Assembly (NCBI GenBank): GCA_964425315.1
Contig: CAYRNB010000002.1
Coordinates: 1-64,000 of the forward strand
DNA length: 64,000 bases
Origin: Rhodoblastus sp964425315
Lineage (GTDB): Bacteria; Pseudomonadota; Alphaproteobacteria; Rhizobiales; Beijerinckiaceae
Direction: 5' to 3'
Of this stretch, positions 37,181 through 46,443 are shown piece after piece. Below the pieces are notes generated by a model that saw only the letters and a list, made by a program, of their open reading frames with translations, was not told where the DNA came from and made no database searches. The position numbers were made by a program, and so were the translations under genes. Position 1 is the first letter of the stretch; each line of letters begins with the position of its first letter.

Positions 37181-38265
37181 GACGACCGATCCTTATCGCC
37201 ATCCACACGCGGCGATGACGCCTCAATCGTCCGGCGCGTCTGGGTTTCATAGGCTCCAACGATCCGGCGCACGAGGTCATGGCGAACCACGTCTTCTTCC
37301 CCTAAAGTGACGTGGCCGACGCCTTCCAATCCTGTCAGCAAAGCTATGGCCTCGTTCAAGCCCGGCCTTTGCCCCAGAGGAAGATCGGTTTGGGACGGGT
37401 CGCCTGTAACAACCATACGCGATCCTTCGCCCAACCGGGTAAGGAACATTTTCATCTGCATCGAGGTGGCGTTTTGCGCTTCATCCAGCAAGATGCAAGC
37501 ATTGGACAAAGTCCGTCCTCGCATGAAAGCCAAAGGCGCGACCTCGATCATGCCGGTCTGCATCCCGCGCTCGAGCATCCGAGGATCCATGAAATCCTGT
37601 AAGGCGTCGTAAATCGGGCGCAGGTAGGGATCGACCTTTTCGCGCATGTCGCCGGGAAGAAATCCGAGCCTTTCGCCGGCTTCGACTGCCGGCCGCGACA
37701 GGATCAACCGCTCGACCGCGCCCTGTTCCAGCAGTGAGACCGCATGTCCGACGGCCAGCCACGTCTTGCCTGTGCCGGCGGGGCCGGCGGCGAAAACCAG
37801 CTCGTAACGCTTCAACTCGCGGATATAGAGATCTTGCGCTGCGGTGCGGGCTCGTACGACGCCCTTCTTGCGTGTCGAAATCTGCTCAAAATTCGACCTC
37901 GGCGAATAGGCCTCTCTGGGGAACAGATTGCCCTGGAAGGCGCATTCCTGGATCGCGCCGTCAACGTCGCCCAAAGTGGCGGGCTCCCCCGCCCTTGCTC
38001 GCCCGCACAAAATTTGCAGCACCCGCCGCGCATGGCCGGTTGCCTCGGGCGCCCCTTTGATGACGACATGATTGCCATTCGCGTTCAACACGACATTGAG
38101 ACGCCGCTCGATCCGCGCAAGATTCTGGTCGTAATGACCGAAAACCAAAGAGGCCGTGCGATTGTCGTCCAAAGCCAACGTCAAGTCCGTGGTTGATGCT
38201 TCCGGATTTTGGTCGGCCTTGCCTGGGTCGGAGTTCGGCGCTCCATCCGTGAGAGCCATGCTCAA
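37177..38265 (-). CDS. phoH: PhoH family ATPase
   Basis: A 362-residue PhoH-like P-loop protein, probably an RNA-associated NTPase. Walker A is VFAAGPAGTGKTWLAVGHA (about 158-176) and Walker B CILLDEAQNATSMQMKMFLT (about 258-277), with SRMVVTGDPSQTDLP after it. A KH-like N-terminal portion lies at about 40-95. The PhoH-YbeY pairing is very widely conserved and suggests work in RNA metabolism. It overlaps both miaB and ybeY by four bases. Confidence 0.94.
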   Translation of the reverse strand: MSMALTDGAPNSDPGKADQNPEASTTDLTLALDDNRTASLVFGHYDQNLARIERRLNVVLNANGNHVVIKGAPEATGHARRVLQILCGRARAGEPATLGDVDGAIQECAFQGNLFPREAYSPRSNFEQISTRKKGVVRARTAAQDLYIRELKRYELVFAAGPAGTGKTWLAVGHAVSLLEQGAVERLILSRPAVEAGERLGFLPGDMREKVDPYLRPIYDALQDFMDPRMLERGMQTGMIEVAPLAFMRGRTLSNACILLDEAQNATSMQMKMFLTRLGEGSRMVVTGDPSQTDLPLGQRPGLNEAIALLTGLEGVGHVTLGEEDVVRHDLVRRIVGAYETQTRRTIEASSPRVDGDKDRSS

Positions 38266-39710
38266 TTCGTCTCCCGCATCGGCGCGTCTAGCGAAAACTC
38301 ATCCGTAAGGCGGCCAAAAAGCGAATTGGAGCCGCATTCGACGATTTTCACCGGAGCGACGCGTCCCATCAGCTCTTCCGGCGCCTCGACCTGCACGGCC
38401 TGAAGATACGGAGATTTGCCGGCGACTTGACCGGCGCGCCGGCCGGCTTTTTCGAACAGCACGTCAACCTCGCGTCCGACCATGGCGGCGTTGAAGGCTC
38501 GACGCTGCGCCTCAAGCGTCTCCTGAAGTCGCGCCAGTCTCTCAATCTTGACCTCTTCCGGCGTTTGCGCGGCAAGCTCAGCGCCTGGCGTTCCCGGTCG
38601 CGGCGAATATTTGAAATAAAAGGACGATGCGAACCCGGCCTCTTTCGCCAAAGACAAGGTGGCGGCGAAATCCGCCTCGGTCTCGCCGGGAAAGCCGACG
38701 ATGAAATCGGAGGAAAGGGCGATATCGGGCCGCGCCCGGCGGATTCGTTCGACCAGGCGCAAATAGTCTGCGGCTTTGTGTCGCCTGTTCATCGCTTCGA
38801 GGATCCGATCCGATCCCGACTGCACCGGCAAATGCAGGAACGGCATCAAGACGGGCAATTCGGCATGAGCGCGGATGAGGTCATCCGTCATGTCGTTTGG
38901 GTGGCTGGTCGTGTAACGCAATCGCTCCAACCCCGGAACTTCGGCAAGACGATAAAGCAGTTGCGTCAGCGACACTTCCTCGTCCTGTTCGTTCCGACCG
39001 CGATAGGCATTGACGTTCTGCCCCAACAAAGTGATTTCGCGCACGCCGGCGCGGGCGAGGATCGCCGCTTCGTCAAGGATTTTTTCGACCGTGCGCGAGT
39101 TTTCGGCGCCGCGCGTATAGGGGACGACACAAAAGGAACAGAACTTGTCGCAGCCCTCCTGGACCGTGAGGAAGGCGCTTGCGCCACGCTCGCGGATCTT
39201 TTCTTCGGACGGCCGAGCGAGGTGGTCGAACTTGTCTTCGATCGGAAATTCCGTGTCGATGACCGGTCCATGATCCGATACCCGCAACATTCGCGGCAAA
39301 TGGTGATAGCTTTGAGGGCCAACGACGAGATCGACCGCGCGTTGCTTGCGCAGGATTTCCGCGCCTTCGGCTTGAGCCACACATCCGGCGACAGCGATTT
39401 TCGTCGCCAGTCCGGCGGCTTTCCGCGCCTTTTTCAGCAAGCGCGCCTTACCCAGTTCGGAAAAAACCTTTTCCGAAGCTTTTTCACGGATGTGGCACGT
39501 GTTGAGGACGATCAGATCGGCCTCTTCCATAACTTTCGTTTCCGCAAAGCCTTCTGGCGCCAATACGTCCGCCATCCGCGCCGCGTCATAGACATTCATC
39601 TGGCAGCCGTAGGACTTGACGAAGAGCTTCTTCCCAGCGGTCGGCGCCGACGCTTCAACCCTGGTCCTATTCGCGGTTTCCGGCCAGCGGGAATTCGGAT
39701 CGCTTTTCAA
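38262..39710 (-). CDS. miaB: tRNA-2-methylthio-N6-dimethylallyladenosine synthase
   Basis: A 482-residue radical-SAM methylthiotransferase modifying A37. The N-terminal UPF0004 domain has three cluster Cys (KSYGCQMN, LNTCHIREKA, VAGCVAQAEG). The radical SAM motif CxxxCxxC is VQEGCDKFCSFCVVPYTRG (about 186-195). The TRAM domain forms the C-terminus (VGREVDVLFEKAGRRAG onward). It lies upstream of phoH with a 4-bp overlap and follows plsC after 96 bp. Confidence 0.96.
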   Translation of the reverse strand: MKSDPNSRWPETANRTRVEASAPTAGKKLFVKSYGCQMNVYDAARMADVLAPEGFAETKVMEEADLIVLNTCHIREKASEKVFSELGKARLLKKARKAAGLATKIAVAGCVAQAEGAEILRKQRAVDLVVGPQSYHHLPRMLRVSDHGPVIDTEFPIEDKFDHLARPSEEKIRERGASAFLTVQEGCDKFCSFCVVPYTRGAENSRTVEKILDEAAILARAGVREITLLGQNVNAYRGRNEQDEEVSLTQLLYRLAEVPGLERLRYTTSHPNDMTDDLIRAHAELPVLMPFLHLPVQSGSDRILEAMNRRHKAADYLRLVERIRRARPDIALSSDFIVGFPGETEADFAATLSLAKEAGFASSFYFKYSPRPGTPGAELAAQTPEEVKIERLARLQETLEAQRRAFNAAMVGREVDVLFEKAGRRAGQVAGKSPYLQAVQVEAPEELMGRVAPVKIVECGSNSLFGRLTDEFSLDAPMRETN

Positions 39711-39806
39711 AATCTAGAGGGGCCTCCGCGAAGTTGCCATCGCCTTATAGATAGTCGATTTTGCAGCATCCGACAGGCGAAGCCAACAAATTTTACTTTT
39801 TGGCGG

Positions 39807-40592
39807 TCAAGGCGGGTCAAGCGTAGCGGCAAGTTCGCGCACCCGCCGTTCAGTTTCGAGGGCAATGGCCTTGCGATCGCTTTCGGCCGTAAAAGTGAGC
39901 GGCGCGCCAAAGCGAATGCGACATTCGACTGGCGCGCTTTTCAGCAAGATCCAAATATGCGGCGCAAGATCGGCGTCGCCAAACCAGGCGAGACGACGGC
40001 GGCCTTCCGTGTCGAGCGCCCTCCCCTGCGCATGCGTATAAGCAATCGCCGCGGGCTGAACCGTAACCGCCCGCGCCTGAGGATAAAGACGCAACAAATC
40101 GCGCGCCGCGGCGAAATGCGAGGGTTTGAAGGACAGGACGCCTTGCCCGTCGCTCGACGTCCCCTCTCCGAACAGGAGAACGTCTTCGCCCTGCATCATT
40201 TTTGTCGCCATGGCGGCATTCACTCTCGGCACATCGGCGCGGCTGCCACGGCGAACGAAAATCGTGTCCTGGACGCGCGCGAAAGCGCCGAGAAGCGGCC
40301 AGCCGGCGACCTCGCTTTTGGCGACAAAGCAAGGCGTCTCTATGCTGGCCAAGGCGAGGATGTCGCTCCAGGAAACATGATTCGACACAATCATGCGCGG
40401 CTTGGACCCGGTTTGACCGCCCTCGAACCGGACGCGCAGCCCCAACAAGGCGCATATCGTTCGGGCGAAAAAAGGCGGAATGAACTGCGCCATAGGCCAG
40501 CTGCGCCGACGCGCCAATCGCTGCAGCGGGACGCCCAGCAGGTAAAATCCCAGCAAAGCGAGAATAAGGAAAAACGCGCGAAAATAGGCCAT
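39807..40592 (-). CDS. plsC: 1-Acyl-sn-glycerol-3-phosphate acyltransferase
   Basis: A 261-residue membrane-associated acyltransferase. The H-x4-D active site is in SNHVSWSDILALASI (about 71-76), with the acceptor motif LFGEGTSSDGQGVLSFK (about 137-153). An N-terminal helix (FRAFFLILALLGFYLLG) anchors it. It acylates lysophosphatidate or a related lipid, possibly ornithine-lipid precursors; substrate choice cannot be judged by eye. Confidence 0.9.
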   Translation of the reverse strand: MAYFRAFFLILALLGFYLLGVPLQRLARRRSWPMAQFIPPFFARTICALLGLRVRFEGGQTGSKPRMIVSNHVSWSDILALASIETPCFVAKSEVAGWPLLGAFARVQDTIFVRRGSRADVPRVNAAMATKMMQGEDVLLFGEGTSSDGQGVLSFKPSHFAAARDLLRLYPQARAVTVQPAAIAYTHAQGRALDTEGRRRLAWFGDADLAPHIWILLKSAPVECRIRFGAPLTFTAESDRKAIALETERRVRELAATLDPP

Positions 40593-40658
40593 GCGCGCCC
40601 GTTAGGGGCAGGACGTGACGGATTTATGTCAACTTGCATGGCCAGCAACGCCGAGGCC

Positions 40659-41144
40659 TTACGTCAGGACACGAACCATGATCAAGGCGTTGGCGCGCGT
40701 CCCGTCCGGCATTTGGTAATAACCCTTGCGCGTTCCCTTTTCGATAAAACCCTGACGACGATAAAGCGCCAAGGCCGCTCCATTTTGCTCGTCGACTTCG
40801 AGAAAGAGCTTCTGAACGCCCATGCTCGCAAGGCGCGACAAATGTGTTGAAAGCAACCTTTGGCCGAAGCCGCCCCGCCTTTGGCGGAGATCGACGACAA
40901 TTGTCAGAATCTCCGCCTCGTCGAGAGCACGTCGCGAAAGAACGAAGCCGACTAGCCCCGACGCCGTTTCGATGGCTTCGCCGGCGCAGGCTGGATCAAT
41001 CAGCAGGGCTTCGAATTCCGGACCAGACCAGGAATGCGCGAAGCTCGCTCGGTGCAGGCCAGCACAAGCCGCGGCATCTGACGGATGCAGCGCCCGGAGC
41101 GTTGCTGATTCGGGGCGCCGACGCCAAAAAAACAAAGACTTCAT
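40659..41144 (-). CDS. rimI: Ribosomal protein S18-alanine N-acetyltransferase
   Basis: A 161-residue GNAT enzyme. The acetyl-CoA loop is VVDLRQRRGGFGQRLLSTHL (about 87-106), followed by FLEVDEQNGAALALYRRQGF (about 115-134), the usual RimI pattern. It overlaps tsaB by four bases, as in many bacteria. In rhizobia a Fur/Mur regulator gene usually follows; here only 66 bp separate it from plsC. Confidence 0.9.
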   Translation of the reverse strand: MKSLFFWRRRPESATLRALHPSDAAACAGLHRASFAHSWSGPEFEALLIDPACAGEAIETASGLVGFVLSRRALDEAEILTIVVDLRQRRGGFGQRLLSTHLSRLASMGVQKLFLEVDEQNGAALALYRRQGFIEKGTRKGYYQMPDGTRANALIMVRVLT

Positions 41145-41830
41145 GCGGATGCTAACGGCAAAGCCTGGTTCGCCATTGGCTTGACGTCAGGCGCCTTAAG
41201 ATAAAGCGGCTGCGCCGGCGCATTGGTCGGATCTGCCACAAATCCGAGGCGCGCCACCGCAACAATGTCCGGCGCCGGCATTGCGCTCAAGACCGCGATC
41301 TCGATTCCGATGGCCGCCGCCGCGTCCCGGAGCAGCGGAGCGCCCGCGCCGACCGCTCTAATCCGACCGCGGCCCAACAGCCGGCACGCGTCCTGCAAAG
41401 AAAGAAGACGTGGTGAGGTCAGCACACGCCCGCCTGGCCCGAAAGCCGCAAAATAAACATGGCCATGCCGCGCTTCGAGCACGGCGGCAAGGACGCCTTC
41501 CGCCCCACCATCAAGCAGAGGCGCAGCAAATGCGGAGAGAGTGGAGACGCCAACCGCCGGGATTCCACGCGCAAGCGCGAGTCCCCGGGCCGCCGCGACG
41601 CCAATGCGTATCCCTGTGAACGAACCAGGTCCAACGGTCACTGCGATCCGATCGAGCGAGGCGAAGCCGTCTCCCGCACGCTCCATGACTTCAGCAAGCA
41701 GCGGCATCAGCGCCTCAGCGTGACCCCGGTCCATGGCGCGGGATTCACAAACGATCGGCCGCTCCGCCCCCTCATCCAGAATGCAGGCGGAAACAGCGGG
41801 CAAAGCGGTATCGAGGGCAAGAATCCGCAT
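41141..41830 (-). CDS. tsaB: tRNA threonylcarbamoyladenosine biosynthesis protein TsaB
   Basis: A 229-residue ASKHA-fold protein, the partner of TsaD and TsaE for t6A37 synthesis. The start MRILALDTALPAVSACILDE and the segment VTVGPGSFTGIRIGVAAARG (about 66-85) are classic. It is coupled to rimI by a 4-bp overlap. Confidence 0.94.
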   Translation of the reverse strand: MRILALDTALPAVSACILDEGAERPIVCESRAMDRGHAEALMPLLAEVMERAGDGFASLDRIAVTVGPGSFTGIRIGVAAARGLALARGIPAVGVSTLSAFAAPLLDGGAEGVLAAVLEARHGHVYFAAFGPGGRVLTSPRLLSLQDACRLLGRGRIRAVGAGAPLLRDAAAAIGIEIAVLSAMPAPDIVAVARLGFVADPTNAPAQPLYLKAPDVKPMANQALPLASA

Positions 41831-41873
41831 ATAACTCAGGGTCCGGGGCCCTTGACGCGTAAGCCCGGCGTCG

Positions 41874-42434
41874 TCACGCTTCCTGCACCTCTTTGACCTC
41901 TGGCAGGAAATGGCACAAGAGATTTTGGATTCCCCGCTTGAGCGTCGCAGTAGACGACGGGCATCCAGAACAAGCGCCTTTCATCTTCAAATAAACAATA
42001 CCTTCCTTGAAGCCGCGGAAGACAATGTCGCCGCCATCGCCGGCGACGGCGGGACGCACGCGCGTATCCAGCAAATCCTTGATCGCCGCTACGACTTCCG
42101 CATCTTCAGGCGCGAAAAACTCGTCTCGCTGCGCGTCGGCGGACGACGCTCCCGGCGAAAGGACCGGCCCTCCGGACATGAAGTGCTCCATGATCACGCC
42201 GAGAACCGCCGGTTTGAGATGCTGCCATTCGCCGGCCGATTTGGTTACGGAAATGAAATCCGGCCCCAAGAAGACGCCGCTGACGCCGTCTATGCAGAAA
42301 AGCGCGCTGGCCAACGGCGAATCCTGCGCCTCTTCAGCGTTCCGCATGTCGCGCGAGCCATTTTCGAGAACGGGACCCCCGGGCAGGAATTTCAGGGTCG
42401 CCGGATTAGGCGTGGCTTCAGTCTGAATAAACAT
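41874..42434 (-). CDS. NifU/Nfu family Fe-S cluster scaffold protein
   Basis: A 186-residue Nfu1-type protein. The N-terminal Nfu domain begins MFIQTEATPNPATLKFLPG, and the C-terminal NifU-like domain carries the cluster motif MKGACSGCPSSTATL (about 150-158). It delivers Fe-S clusters to targets such as lipoyl synthase or respiratory proteins. ATG 42434 has GGAGG six bases upstream. It lies 43 bp before tsaB on the same strand. Confidence 0.94.
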   Translation of the reverse strand: MFIQTEATPNPATLKFLPGGPVLENGSRDMRNAEEAQDSPLASALFCIDGVSGVFLGPDFISVTKSAGEWQHLKPAVLGVIMEHFMSGGPVLSPGASSADAQRDEFFAPEDAEVVAAIKDLLDTRVRPAVAGDGGDIVFRGFKEGIVYLKMKGACSGCPSSTATLKRGIQNLLCHFLPEVKEVQEA

Positions 42435-42537
42435 TTGCGCCTCCGAATTCATCCGGTTCAAGGCCGGAGATGGGATTATGCTGAGATAGGTCTTCAACAG
42501 CCTTGTGGAAGAGGAAAGGCCGGGAAAAACCTCATTT

Positions 42538-43572
42538 TCAATGAATCAGCCCCAGAATATCCTTGACCTGATCCATAACCGGTCTGGCGATCTTGCGGGC
42601 CCGTTGCGCGCCATCGCGGAGAACAGAATCGATGTAGCCCGGATCGTCTTCGAGCCGCCGCATTTCCTCGCCAATCGGCCCCAACTTGGCGACCGCGAGA
42701 TCAACCAAGGCGCTCTTAAAAGCGGAAAATTGCGCGCCGCCGAATTGCCGCAGCACGTTTTCGAGCGAAGAATCGCTCAGCGCAGCGTAAATTCCAAGGA
42801 GATTTTCCGCCTCGGGCCGTCCGGCAAGACCTTCTACGGCGCTAGGGAGCGGTTCCGGGTCGGTTTTGGCTTTGCGAACTTTTTGCGCGATGACGTCTGC
42901 GTCATCGGAGAGGTTAATGCGCGAATAATCAGAAAGATCCGACTTCGACATCTTCTTGGAGCCATCGCGCAAGCTCATTACGCGCGCCGCAGGTCCCTGG
43001 ATAAGAGGCTCCGGCAGCGGAAAGTAAGGGCCCTGACAGCCGTTCGCCAAGATGGAAGCGGCGAAATCGTTGTTGAATTTCTGAGCAATGTCGCGCGCCA
43101 GTTCGATATGCTGTTTTTGGTCTTCTCCAACGGGCACATGAGTGGCTCGGTAGAGCAAGATGTCCGCAGCCATCAAAGTGGGATAAGCAAAGAGGCCGAT
43201 CGATGCATTTTCTCGATCCTTGCCGGCCTTCTCCTTAAATTGAGTCATGCGATTGAGCCAACCGATGCGGGCGATGCAATTGAACACCCAAGCGAGTTCG
43301 GCATGTTCCGCAACCTGGCTTTGATTGAATATGATGTTTCTGACCGGATCGATCCCCGACGCGATATAAGCGGCGGCGATTTTTCGGATCGCCTGCCTTA
43401 ATTCGCCCGGATCCTGCGGGACTGTAATCGCATGGAGATCGACAACGCAGAAAAGACACTCATGCGTCCTCTGCAAAGCGACGAATTTCACAATCGCGCC
43501 CAGATAATTGCCAAGATGCAAATTGCCGGTGGGCTGAATTCCGGAGAAGACCCGTTCGGGAAAAGCTGTCAT
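42538..43572 (-). CDS. trpS: Tryptophan-tRNA ligase
   Basis: A 344-residue class I aminoacyl-tRNA synthetase. The HIGH-like motif is QPTGNLHLGNYLGAI (about 14-24), and KMSKS is intact in DGSKKMSKSDLSD (about 205). PVGEDQKQHIELARDIA is the family signature. ATG 43572 gives the normal length, though its ribosome-binding site is weak. The NifU gene follows after 103 bp. Confidence 0.95.
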   Translation of the reverse strand: MTAFPERVFSGIQPTGNLHLGNYLGAIVKFVALQRTHECLFCVVDLHAITVPQDPGELRQAIRKIAAAYIASGIDPVRNIIFNQSQVAEHAELAWVFNCIARIGWLNRMTQFKEKAGKDRENASIGLFAYPTLMAADILLYRATHVPVGEDQKQHIELARDIAQKFNNDFAASILANGCQGPYFPLPEPLIQGPAARVMSLRDGSKKMSKSDLSDYSRINLSDDADVIAQKVRKAKTDPEPLPSAVEGLAGRPEAENLLGIYAALSDSSLENVLRQFGGAQFSAFKSALVDLAVAKLGPIGEEMRRLEDDPGYIDSVLRDGAQRARKIARPVMDQVKDILGLIH

Positions 43573-43780
43573 CGCGGTACGGTTGGAAGGTGAATTCCGC
43601 CGTCTTATGGCTGCAGCGCGACCCTCTGGCAAGGGCCGCTCCCGCCATAGCGGCCGATTCTCGCCTTTTCGACGGACCAAGCGGCCGACCCGCGAAGGCA
43701 AAACGATGATGGCGGTGATGAATGGTTCTCGGCGGGCTTATCGTGAACGGACTCTGTGATCTTGCCGCTCCGAGCGACGC

Positions 43781-45082
43781 TCATAAGATGTAGCGGCTCA
43801 GATCGATGTTGCGCGCAAGATCGCCGACGCGGCTTTCGACATATTCGCCATCGATCGTCACCTCATGGCCGGAATTGTCTCCTGCGGCAAAGCTTACGTC
43901 ATCGAGCACGCGCTCCATAACCGTTTGTAAGCGCCTTGCGCCAATATTTTCGACACTCGCGTTAACATGCGCCGCCACGCGAGCCAGCGCATCGACCGCA
44001 TCTTCGGTAAAGGACAAATTGACGCCCTCCGTGCCGAGCAAGGCGCAATATTGCTTGACGAGACTGGCCTCCGGCTGCGTCAAAATGCGCTTGAAATCTT
44101 CTTCGTCGAGGGACGACAGCTCCACGCGGATAGGCAGGCGACCTTGTAATTCCGGCAGGAGATCGGAAGGTTTGGCCACATGGAAGGCGCCGGAAGCGAT
44201 AAAAAGAATGTGGTCGGTCTTTATCGCCCCGTGTTTCGTCGCGACGGTCGTGCCTTCGATCAAAGGCAAGAGATCGCGCTGCACGCCTTCGCGCGACACG
44301 TCGGCGCCGCGTCCGTCGCGCGCACATATTTTGTCGATTTCGTCGAGGAAAACGATGCCATTGTTTTCCACTTCCCGGATCGCCACACGAACGATTTGTT
44401 CCTGATCGAGCAATTTTTCGCTTTCTTCAGCCTGCAATGGCGCATAGGCGTCCCTCACCGCCAATCTCTGGAGCTTTGGCCGACTCGATTTTCCGAAAAT
44501 GTCGCCAAGGGAAATCGCCCCGATTGACGCGCCAGGCATGTTGGGCAGTTCGAACATCGGCATGGCGGGATTGGCGGACGAACTGATTTCTATGTCGATT
44601 TCCTTGTCCTCCAATTCGCCGGCGCGCAATTTCTTCCGAAAAGAATCTCGGGTGGCCGGACTGGCGTTGGTTCCGACCAAAGCCGTGACGATTCTCTCTT
44701 CCGCGGCCAGTTGCGCCCGCGCCGTCACGTCCTTGCGTTTGCCCTCCTTCACCAAGGAAATGCCGATTTCAACCAAATCGCGCACGATCTGCTCGACATC
44801 GCGGCCGACATAACCAACTTCGGTAAATTTGGTCGCCTCGACCTTGAGAAAGGGCGCATTGGCGAGACGCGCCAGGCGGCGGGCGATTTCGGTCTTTCCG
44901 CAGCCCGTAGGGCCGATCATCAGAATGTTTTTCGGCAAGACCTCCTCGCGCATCGATCCTTCGAGTCGCAGACGCCGCCACCGATTGCGGAGCGCGATCG
45001 CCACCGCCCGCTTCGCCTCCTTTTGGCCGACAATGAAACGATCAAGCTCTGAAACAATTTCGCGTGGAGAAAGGTCGGTCAT
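43781..45082 (-). CDS. hslU: ATP-dependent protease ATPase subunit HslU
   Basis: A 433-residue AAA+ unfoldase. Walker A is MIGPTGCGKTEIARRLA (about 58-70), the pore motif VGYVGRDVE (about 88-96), Walker B NNGIVFLDEIDKIC (about 243-256), and the C-terminal end DLSRYIL that inserts into HslV. The intermediate domain lies at about 110-230. It follows hslV after 31 bp as an operon. Confidence 0.96.
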   Translation of the reverse strand: MTDLSPREIVSELDRFIVGQKEAKRAVAIALRNRWRRLRLEGSMREEVLPKNILMIGPTGCGKTEIARRLARLANAPFLKVEATKFTEVGYVGRDVEQIVRDLVEIGISLVKEGKRKDVTARAQLAAEERIVTALVGTNASPATRDSFRKKLRAGELEDKEIDIEISSSANPAMPMFELPNMPGASIGAISLGDIFGKSSRPKLQRLAVRDAYAPLQAEESEKLLDQEQIVRVAIREVENNGIVFLDEIDKICARDGRGADVSREGVQRDLLPLIEGTTVATKHGAIKTDHILFIASGAFHVAKPSDLLPELQGRLPIRVELSSLDEEDFKRILTQPEASLVKQYCALLGTEGVNLSFTEDAVDALARVAAHVNASVENIGARRLQTVMERVLDDVSFAAGDNSGHEVTIDGEYVESRVGDLARNIDLSRYIL

Positions 45083-45113
45083 GCACTCGCGCCTGGAGCT
45101 GGATTTCTGTTGA

Positions 45114-45683
45114 TCAAAGCGATTCGACGCTTTCGACAATAATATTGGTATTGGTGTAGACGCAGATTTCTGCGGCTATCTGAAGGGCGCGCCGGGCGAT
45201 TGCTTCCGCTTCCAGCGAAGAATCCAGCAAAGCGCGCCCGGCGGCCAGAGCATAATTCCCGCCGGAACCGATCCCCATGACGGCTCCATCAGCACTCTGT
45301 TCTGGCTCTAACACGTCCCCGTTTCCGGTAAGGACCAGGGCCGCGTTCTTGTCCGCCACCAGCATCATCGCCTCCAGCCGGCGCAAATAACGATCTGTTC
45401 GCCAGTCTTTGGCGAGTTCCACGCAAGCGCGCAAGAGCGAGCCCGGATATTGCTCGAGCTTGGCTTCGAGTCGTTCGCATAGGGTGAATGCGTCGGCGGT
45501 GGCGCCGGCGAAACCAACTATGACCTGGCCTTTGCCCAGGCGTCGCACCTTGCGCGCATTGCCCTTGATGATCGTCTGACCGAGGCTCACCTGGCCATCC
45601 CCCGCAATCACGGTCTTGCCGCCCTTGCGAACCAGAACAATGGTCGTCGCGTGCATGGAAGAATGATTCTGTTGATCGGTCAT
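45114..45683 (-). CDS. hslV: ATP-dependent protease peptidase subunit HslV
   Basis: A 189-residue N-terminal threonine hydrolase. After the propeptide MTDQQNHSSMHA comes the nucleophile in TTIVLVRKGGKTVIAGDGQV; the Lys of VRRLGKG, and the Gly-rich MGIGSGGNYALAAGRAL with metal ligands, follow. ATG 45683 has GGAAAG upstream. A promoter with RpoH-like boxes lies at 45731-45758. The gene diverges from hisB. Confidence 0.96.
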   Translation of the reverse strand: MTDQQNHSSMHATTIVLVRKGGKTVIAGDGQVSLGQTIIKGNARKVRRLGKGQVIVGFAGATADAFTLCERLEAKLEQYPGSLLRACVELAKDWRTDRYLRRLEAMMLVADKNAALVLTGNGDVLEPEQSADGAVMGIGSGGNYALAAGRALLDSSLEAEAIARRALQIAAEICVYTNTNIIVESVESL

Positions 45684-45730
45684 GCGCAGCTTTCCGGCGG
45701 GGAACGAATCGTTCAGTCTTTGCCAGCGCA

Positions 45731-45758
45731 TCTATTGCGCCGCCGTCGCCGATACAAG
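45731..45758 (-). promoter_or_regulatory. Candidate heat-shock (RpoH) promoter of hslVU
   Basis: On the minus strand CTTGTAT, 12 bp and CGCAATAGA resemble the sigma-32 pattern CTTGAA-N12-14-CCCCATNT. They also resemble the boxes before htpG in this window. The start codon of hslV is about 48 bases downstream. Confidence 0.4.
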
Positions 45759-45834
45759 GCGGGCGCATCGAACAGTGGCGAATGGACGTGACTTTTGCTA
45801 CAAGCCACCCAGCCGCAGGGCAAGGGAAAGAAAG

Positions 45835-46425
45835 ATGACGCGCCAGGCTGAAATCAAGCGCAAGACAAAAGAAACCGACATTTCCGTGAAATTGACAATC
45901 GACGGATCGGGGCTCGGCAAGATTGCGACCGGAATCGGTTTTTTTGACCATATGCTCGATCAGCTTGCTCGCCATTCCCTGATGGACATCGAAGTTGCGG
46001 CTAAAGGCGACCTCCATATCGACCAGCATCACACCGTCGAAGACGTCGGCATTGTTCTCGGCCAGGCTCTGCGCAAAGCCCTCGGCGATTCCCGCGGAAT
46101 CATGCGCTATGCAGACGTCTGCCTGCCGATGGATGAAACCATGACACGTGTTGCCGTCGATGTTTCAGGGCGACCGTTTCTGGTTTTCCGCACCCATTTC
46201 CCGCAAGCCAGAATTGGCGAGTTCGATACCGAACTGGTGCGCGAGTTCTTTCAGGCTTTCGCGCAGAACGCCGCCATGGCCCTTCATATCGAGACGCTGT
46301 ACGGATTAAATAGTCACCACATTGCGGAAACCTGCTTTAAGGGCGTGGCGCGCGCCCTGAGATCCGCTCTCACCGTCGATCCGCGCCAGGGCGACCGCGT
46401 TCCTTCCACCAAAGGAACGCTTTAA
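45835..46425 (+). CDS. hisB: Imidazoleglycerol-phosphate dehydratase
   Basis: A 196-residue monofunctional HisB converting imidazoleglycerol phosphate to imidazoleacetol phosphate. The two metal-binding histidine motifs are DLHIDQHHTVEDVGI (about 62-76) and YGLNSHHIAETCFKG (about 160-174), and GIGFFDHMLDQLARH is the third signature. GGGAAAG precedes ATG 45835. It opens the hisB-DUF2628-hisH-hisA-hisF-hisE-coaA series. Confidence 0.96.
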   Translation: MTRQAEIKRKTKETDISVKLTIDGSGLGKIATGIGFFDHMLDQLARHSLMDIEVAAKGDLHIDQHHTVEDVGIVLGQALRKALGDSRGIMRYADVCLPMDETMTRVAVDVSGRPFLVFRTHFPQARIGEFDTELVREFFQAFAQNAAMALHIETLYGLNSHHIAETCFKGVARALRSALTVDPRQGDRVPSTKGTL

Positions 46426-46443
46426 ACTCGGCCAGGAATCGTT

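Noticed and set aside
38427..40850. Plus-strand open frame of 807 codons opposite miaB, plsC and rimI
   Set aside because: Composition artefact of high GC; the minus-strand genes have complete active-site motifs.
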